Source of the DNA: Pseudomonadota bacterium
GTDB lineage: Bacteria; Pseudomonadota; Alphaproteobacteria; Acetobacterales; Acetobacteraceae
Assembly (NCBI GenBank): GCA_021845555.1
Contig: JAJZVS010000263.1
Location: 1-5,541, forward strand
DNA: 5,541 nucleotides
Reading direction: 5' to 3'
A program made the position numbers and the translations under genes. The notes beneath the pieces were generated by a model, which did no database searches, was not told the origin of the DNA, and saw only the letters and a program-made list of their open reading frames with translations. This document shows, piece by piece, positions 5,332 to 5,541 of this stretch. Positions within the stretch are counted from its first letter, which is position 1; the number at the start of each line of letters is the position of its first letter.

Positions 5332-5541
5332 CGTCCGGCTCCTTCGATGGGAACGGCATAGGCGCCCAGCACGACGGGCGGGCGCAGCACGGCGGCGAGA
5401 TGCGACAGGCGGGGATCGTCGTCGCTCACGTGGCCGACGACGTCCACCAGCGCGTGGGCGACCGGGGCCCCGGACTCACGGCGCAGGATCAGGCTGCCGG
5501 GGATGGCCCCGCCTGCACCGTCCAGCGCGAAGCCCGCGGCG
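5328..5541 (-). CDS. C-terminal end of a probable chorismate mutase (partial)
   Basis: Reading the minus strand in the frame that ends at the TGA 5330-5328 gives 70 uninterrupted residues, entering from the right edge. Coding is supported by the lack of stops, the ATGA overlap with hisC and the strongly G/C third positions. Notable segments are SLILRRESGAPVAHALVDV, VGHVSDDDPRL and PPVVLGAYAVPI. A hydrophobic strand, an acidic DDDPRL turn and a closing LGxYAVP strand resemble the tail I associate with the chorismate mutase encoded before hisC-tyrA in Rhodospirillales. A prephenate dehydratase-like ACT tail is an alternative. The catalytic part lies outside the window, so the name rests on recall and on the gene order (chorismate to prephenate to tyrosine). 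Confidence 0.55.
   Translation of the reverse strand, partial: AAGFALDGAGGAIPGSLILRRESGAPVAHALVDVVGHVSDDDPRLSHLAAVLRPPVVLGAYAVPIEGAGR
5339..5345 (-). promoter_or_regulatory. Ribosome-binding site of hisC
   Basis: GAAGGAG on the minus strand ends 7 nt before the hisC ATG (5331-5329). It lies inside the 3' end of the upstream coding sequence and fixes the hisC start, which overlaps that gene's TGA by 4 nt. Confidence 0.75.

Noticed and set aside
4507..5361. Open frame antisense to hisC, 284 codons
   Set aside because: It is a mirror frame of hisC, which has complete catalytic motifs on the minus strand; the antisense product has no family signature.

Overview
This is a very GC-rich window with strong third-position G/C bias. 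Gene content and order (RuBisCO-like protein with a cupin, and hisC followed by tyrA behind an apparent chorismate mutase) suggest an alphaproteobacterium, perhaps Rhodospirillales/Acetobacteraceae. That placement is an inference from style and gene order, not from a marker gene. No rRNA, tRNA, CRISPR array, transposase or phage gene was seen.

Layout from left to right. (1) Bases 1-66, minus strand: the first 22 codons of a flavin/nucleotide-binding oxidoreductase. (2) Bases 67-669: a divergent intergenic region of about 600 bp. It holds a 224-bp imperfect palindromic element (328-551) made of two diverged inverted copies of a roughly 110-bp unit rich in CACGGAG. (3) Bases 670-2240, plus strand: a two-gene operon of a RuBisCO-like protein (form IV type) and a small cupin, joined by an ATGA stop/start overlap. 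(4) Bases 2241-2345: a short convergent junction filled by a two-hairpin palindromic repeat. (5) Bases 2346-3233, minus strand: a TfdA/TauD-family Fe(II)/2-oxoglutarate dioxygenase whose ribosome-binding site lies in one arm of a perfect 10-bp inverted repeat. (6) Bases 3357-5541, minus strand: a tightly overlapping run, read right to left, of the C-terminal end of a probable chorismate mutase, hisC (aminotransferase) and tyrA (prephenate/arogenate dehydrogenase).

How the genes work together. The minus-strand run fits tyrosine/phenylalanine synthesis: chorismate to prephenate, then dehydrogenation by TyrA and transamination by a HisC-type enzyme. The RuBisCO-like protein plus cupin pair resembles the arrangement described for the methylthioadenosine-isoprenoid shunt of Rhodospirillum rubrum. 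There a RuBisCO-like isomerase converts 5-methylthioribulose 1-phosphate and a cupin then releases the methylthio group to give 1-deoxyxylulose 5-phosphate. This pair is the most interesting system in the window; its function here is inferred. The dioxygenase stands alone and its substrate is unknown.
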